Positions 59,948 to 64,000 of a stretch of 64,000 bases of DNA are shown piece by piece (the first letter of the stretch is position 1; every line of letters starts with the position of its first letter). Below the pieces are notes generated by a model. The model did not search any database. It was not told where the DNA came from and saw only the letters and a program-made list of their open reading frames with translations. The position numbers and the translations under genes are program-made. The stretch lies in NCBI GenBank assembly GCA_033220425.1, contig CM065647.1, forward strand, positions 5,766,001 to 5,830,000, given 5' to 3'. The DNA comes from Lepraria neglecta (lineage: Eukaryota > Ascomycota > Lecanoromycetes > Lecanorales > Stereocaulaceae).

Positions 59948-60905
59948 TCTTTCTTCTAATAATAGATTATAAGGACTTTCGGAGCAATTCCGCACTTGCA
60001 GCCAATCAGATTGGCCCTATATTCTGCATTCCCTCTCTCGGCTAGCGCCTTCAACCACCAAAACTTGAATTCGCATCGCAACTTCTTCGCACTACTTCCC
60101 CGCGCTATATACGTTATATGATATCGAGATGATTTCATATGTTTTGGAGTTCATCATTAGCTTGCTTGCGTATCAAGAATTTTTAGAATCGGCCCATTTG
60201 CGCAATAGTTATAAGCAAAAGAAGCGTTTTCGCCATGTTTTGCAGGCAGCGCAAGCTCAGTGGCAAATGCCAAGCATTGAGCTTGGCGCCCCCGGACCCT
60301 AGAATATCAAAAGTTGAATGCGCACCGCAACTTCTTCGCAGCAATACCCCGCGCCACATACGTCATATGATATCGAGATAATTCCATAAGTTTTGGAACC
60401 AAGTATGCGCTTTCCAATACCGTCAGAATTCTCAAAATCGGTCCATTTGCGCAAAAGTTATGACTAAAAGAAGCGTTTTCACCATGTTTTGCGGGCAGCG
60501 TAAGCTCAGTGGCAAATGCCAGCAACTTCTTCGCAGCAATGCCCGGCGCCATATATGTCATATGATATCGAGATAATTTCATGAATTTTGGAACCAGGCA
60601 TGCGCTTTCTAACGTCGTTCGAATTTTAAAATTTAGTGAAGATTTGGCTAAGGAAAGCTCAAAAAACATGTTTTTGCCTGCGGAGTTCCCTAAAGCTACC
60701 CCCGCAGCCGCCCCCGAAGTACTAATACACTAAATCCTTAATAACTTTTGTCCTATTAGGATTAGGGCTTAGCTTTATAGATATAAAATATACTATATAT
60801 AGAGGAATTTATAATACCGCTTAAATTTTCTAAATCGAGTATAAAATAAGCGAGATATAGCCGTTTTTACGGTAATCTTCTGTGAAGATTACGGGCACTC
60901 ACTTG
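59948..60905 (+). mobile_element. Non-autonomous Helitron, copy 4, in chromovirus relic 4
   Basis: The host element reads CGA|TATTAT; here CGA is followed by TCTTTCTTCTAATAATAG and the host resumes with TATTAT at 60,906. The 3' end is the hairpin GTAATCTTC-TGT-GAAGATTAC plus GGGCACTCACTTG. Inside are three tandem units, starting near 60,079, 60,327 and 60,522. The minus strand of the units is open over up to 120 codons (60,669-60,307) because the units repeat in phase; I do not take this as a gene. GC content is higher than in the Gypsy DNA around it. Confidence 0.85.
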
Positions 60906-63900
60906 TATTATAATAGAATATCTCTTATAGCGATATACTAGGGTCCGCTAGTTCTAAGAGTAAGATATAGAATACTAGGTATACCTTAGCGTTAGGTAGT
61001 AGCTAAAGTTCGTAGTTAACTGGTCCTTTAATCTATTTAATTAAGAATAGTCTAACCTTAACGTAGTCTAGTTTCTTAATTAGTCTTATTATTCTTATAT
61101 TTTTTATTAGGAGGTATACTTTATCCTCCTCTTTTAGCTAAGGAATATTCTTTCTCTTCTTATTAACCTATTCCTTTAACTTACTATTTAAGCCTCTAAT
61201 AGACCTTTATATCTCCTTATATAAATTCTTTAGCTCTTCTACTCTTACTAAGGCTTTTTCTATATTAGGTCCTTTCCTTAGATCTAGAAATATATTTATA
61301 TTCTTTCCGGAGTTAGTAAAGAATAGTATTAGTCCTATTATATCTAATCTCTTATTATTATACGCTAGTTATACTATTAGAAGTAGTAAAATCTAGTTAT
61401 CTTGTTTCTAGTTTATATAATACCTTAGATATACTTCTATCGTTCAATTAGCACGTTCTATTTATCCGTCTATTTATAGATAATATACTATTAATATATA
61501 TAGTTTGGTTCTAATCGCTACTATAAATATTCTCTAGTAGTTAGAAGTAAATAGTTTATCTCTATCGGATATTATTGATTTAGGTATACTATAATCTCTT
61601 ATTAGTTTATCGAGTAGTATAAAGGCTAACTAATCTACCTTATAGGTTTCCTTAAATAGAATTATAATTATATACTTCGTTAGTTTATCTATAATAACTA
61701 TAATTAAATCGAAGATATCTTACGTAGCTAGATCTTTCGATAGTAGTAGCTTGACTATAAAGTCTATTATAATATTATCCTATAGTAACTATAGTATAGA
61801 AGTAAACTATATTTGTCTATACTTGGCGTATTGTATAGCCTTATTCTACTAATACTTGATATATTCTTTAATATATTATTTAACACGCGCTCGAAGTTTT
61901 AGCGCCGCGTATCCTCGTCCTAGGAGTTCTATTATTCTAGATACTCCTAGGTAACCTTATAATAGATCGTTGTAATAATCCCTAATTACTTCCTTAACGT
62001 ATATATCAGATAAGTAGGTCTTACCCTAATATTTAAGTAATACTAAATCCTATTAATCCCCTTTTAGTTTCGTTGCGAATATATCGTTAGTATAGGCCTT
62101 TATAATCCTGTTAGTTATATCGGGTCCTAATATATAAAGGGTTATCGCTAATACCTAGTATAGTACTAATAATCCGTCCGCTTCTCTCTTTAGGATTAGT
62201 TATTCCGTAATATTCTTTTCTTCTATATAGTCTAATCGTCTACTAAGGGTATCTACTCGACTATTATCCTTTCCTAGGGTATAGGTTATTTTAAACTTAT
62301 ATTAGCTTAATAGTTCTAACTATCGAACTTATCTCCTATTTAACTCTTTTATTATTATAAAATTAAGAAGATTCTTATAATCCGTAAAGATAGTTAAGTC
62401 TAAGTAGCTTTCTATATATACTCGCTAATTCTATAGTATATAAACTACAGCAAGTAGTTCCTTATCGTATATATCGTAGTTCTATTCTACTACTAATATC
62501 TTCCTTGAATAATAGATAACTAGATACTACTTTTAGTCTTTTATTTAATATAGGTATACTCTAATTATAAGATCCGAGGCGTCTAGTTTAATACGAGCTA
62601 GCTCGTTTATCTAAAAGGTATAGAGTACTAGTAGATCTAGATATACTTTTTTTAACGTTTCGAATAACTTCTATTAGTCTTTTCCCTATATAAATCTAAT
62701 ATCCTTTTTTATAATATCTATTAGAGGTAGTACTATCTATTAGAGGTAGTACTTTCTTTAAGTAGTCTTCGATAAACTTCCTATTAAAGTTAGCAAATCC
62801 TAAGAAGCTTTATACTACTTTAATATCCTATAGTATAGGCTATTCAGCTATAGCCTGAATCTTTTCTAGGCTTATACTAATACCTTATATACTAACTATA
62901 AATCCTAGAAATTCTACCGACTATTAATAAAACTTATGCTTTTCTAGTTTAAGGAGAAGTTTTACTTATAATAGGTATCTAAGGATATCCTATATATACT
63001 TAATATATTCTTCTTTATTCTTAGAATAAATTAGTATATTATCAAGGTACGCTATTGCTATTCAATCTAAATATACTTATATAATATTATTAATAAGTAC
63101 TTAGCAGGTTACTAGTACGTTAGTAAGTCCAAATAGTATTACTAGATACTTATAGTAGCTATATCTTATTTAGAAGGTAGTTTTCTATTCTTCGCCTTCT
63201 TTTATTCGAATTAGGTTATATATACCTCTAAGATCTAGTTTAGTAAATATCTTTACTTTTCCGAGCCGGTTCTATAGCTCCCCTATATTTAGTAATAGAT
63301 ATCTATTTTTAAATAGTAATATCGTTTAACTTCTAATAGTCGATATATAGCCTTAAGCTTCTGTCCTTCTCTAGTGTAAAGAGGATTAGATAATCTACTA
63401 GTAATTTAGATTCCCGAATAAATCCCTTTTTAAGGTTCTTATTAATATATCTATAAAGTACTTTAAGTTCCTTCTCTAATAATACGTAAATGGGTCTAAA
63501 TATTAGTTACTTACTAGGTTCGAGTTCGATCTTATAATCCTATAGCTAATACTTAGGTAATACTCTTATATTCGTCTCTTCCTTAAATAAGTATACCTAC
63601 TTACTATATTCTTAAGGAACGGAGGGTATATTAGTTCCTCTCTTAACTCTTACTTCTTTATCCCGCTAATCTTTACTAGTAACTATAGAGTCGGACTACC
63701 TTTTAGTATCGTCCTTATACGAAGCTAAGGTAATATATACCTCGACCGGTCTTCGGTTCGACTTCTTATCTACTATTATCCGCTATTAATATATAGGTTT
63801 AATTTTAGTAATATATCTAAATCGTCTAATCTCGAGTACTCCTCTTATCTAATCGATTATTAGGTTATACTTCTTTAACTAAGGTATTCCTAAAATTATA

Positions 63901-64000
63901 TAATAAGTAGCTATCCTAATAATATTAAAGGTAATCTCCTTATAGTAGCGCTGAATTATAATAGGTAACGAAAGTATTTCTTTATCTACCTTTCCTATTA

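Larger units (their letters stand above)
58810..64000 (-). mobile_element. Ty3/Gypsy chromovirus relic 4 (fossil), runs off the right edge
   Basis: It lies on the minus strand and is of the same family as relics 1 and 3. The 3' LTR is at the left (58,810-59,263), next to the primer tract; then come the antisense frame, chromodomain (about 59,950-59,800), integrase (about 61,950-60,906), RNase H, RT (about 63,480-62,960) and protease at the window edge. A Helitron (59,948-60,905) interrupts it between chromodomain and integrase. It sits in Helitron copy 3. It is broken many times. Its LTR is the least RIP-changed of the family copies here. Confidence 0.9.

Noticed and set aside
60307-60669. 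Minus-strand open frame of 120 codons
   Set aside because: It is produced by in-phase repetition of Helitron units; kept only as an observation, not as a gene.
1-64000. tRNA or rRNA genes
   Set aside because: No cloverleaf-like or rRNA-like sequence was noticed on reading; a covariance-model scan was not possible here.

Overview
The window looks like a piece of a filamentous ascomycete (Pezizomycotina) chromosome. The protein genes are split by short 38-94 bp GT-AG introns, and they include fungal-only families: a HET-domain protein, a fungal highly reducing polyketide synthase and a SAT4-like rhodopsin-fold membrane protein. About two thirds of the window is very AT- and TpA-rich transposon DNA carrying the C-to-T / G-to-A decay expected from repeat-induced point mutation (RIP). 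The genus cannot be told from the sequence.

Layout. 1-11,905 is a Ty1/Copia relic (minus strand). It is interrupted by a 1.4 kb element with short direct terminal repeats (241-1642) and by a Ty3/Gypsy chromovirus (2337-9264), which itself holds a 1 kb Helitron (6367-7355). 11,906-16,071 is a small gene island with a broken HET-domain gene and a 5'-truncated, decayed but intron-containing copy of a GCN20-type ABC-F gene. 16,242-40,501 is a second transposon block. A Ty3/Gypsy relic abuts a very large minus-strand Helitron (22,056-36,154) with recognisable Rep and Pif1-helicase frames; another chromovirus (24,486-31,109) and a fold-back element sit inside that Helitron, and more Gypsy fragments and a GC-rich segment follow. 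40,865-42,287 is a Tc1/mariner-like element with 87 bp inverted repeats. 57,888-64,000 is a third transposon block, where a chromovirus has landed in a Helitron and carries another Helitron inside it.

The main gene content is a compact secondary-metabolite cluster at 42,540-57,887. It holds a UMTA-type methyltransferase (+), a short-chain dehydrogenase (-), an alpha/beta hydrolase (-), a seven-helix SAT4-like membrane protein (-) and a 2614-residue highly reducing PKS (+, KS-AT-DH-MT-ER-KR-ACP). All reading frames close without an internal stop once GT-AG introns are removed, and the catalytic residues checked are present, so the cluster looks intact although it lies between two RIP-decayed blocks. 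The PKS has no thioesterase, so the hydrolase is a candidate release enzyme; the reductase/dehydrogenase and the methyltransferase would tailor the chain. No P450, transporter or transcription factor of the cluster is visible here.

The best leads beyond the cluster are four: a Helitron family whose precise ends can be read from several insertions into known sequence; a conserved antisense Cys-rich coiled-coil frame in the 3' region of the chromoviruses; the small direct-repeat element next to the HET gene; and a mariner-like element that carries an unrelated reading frame.
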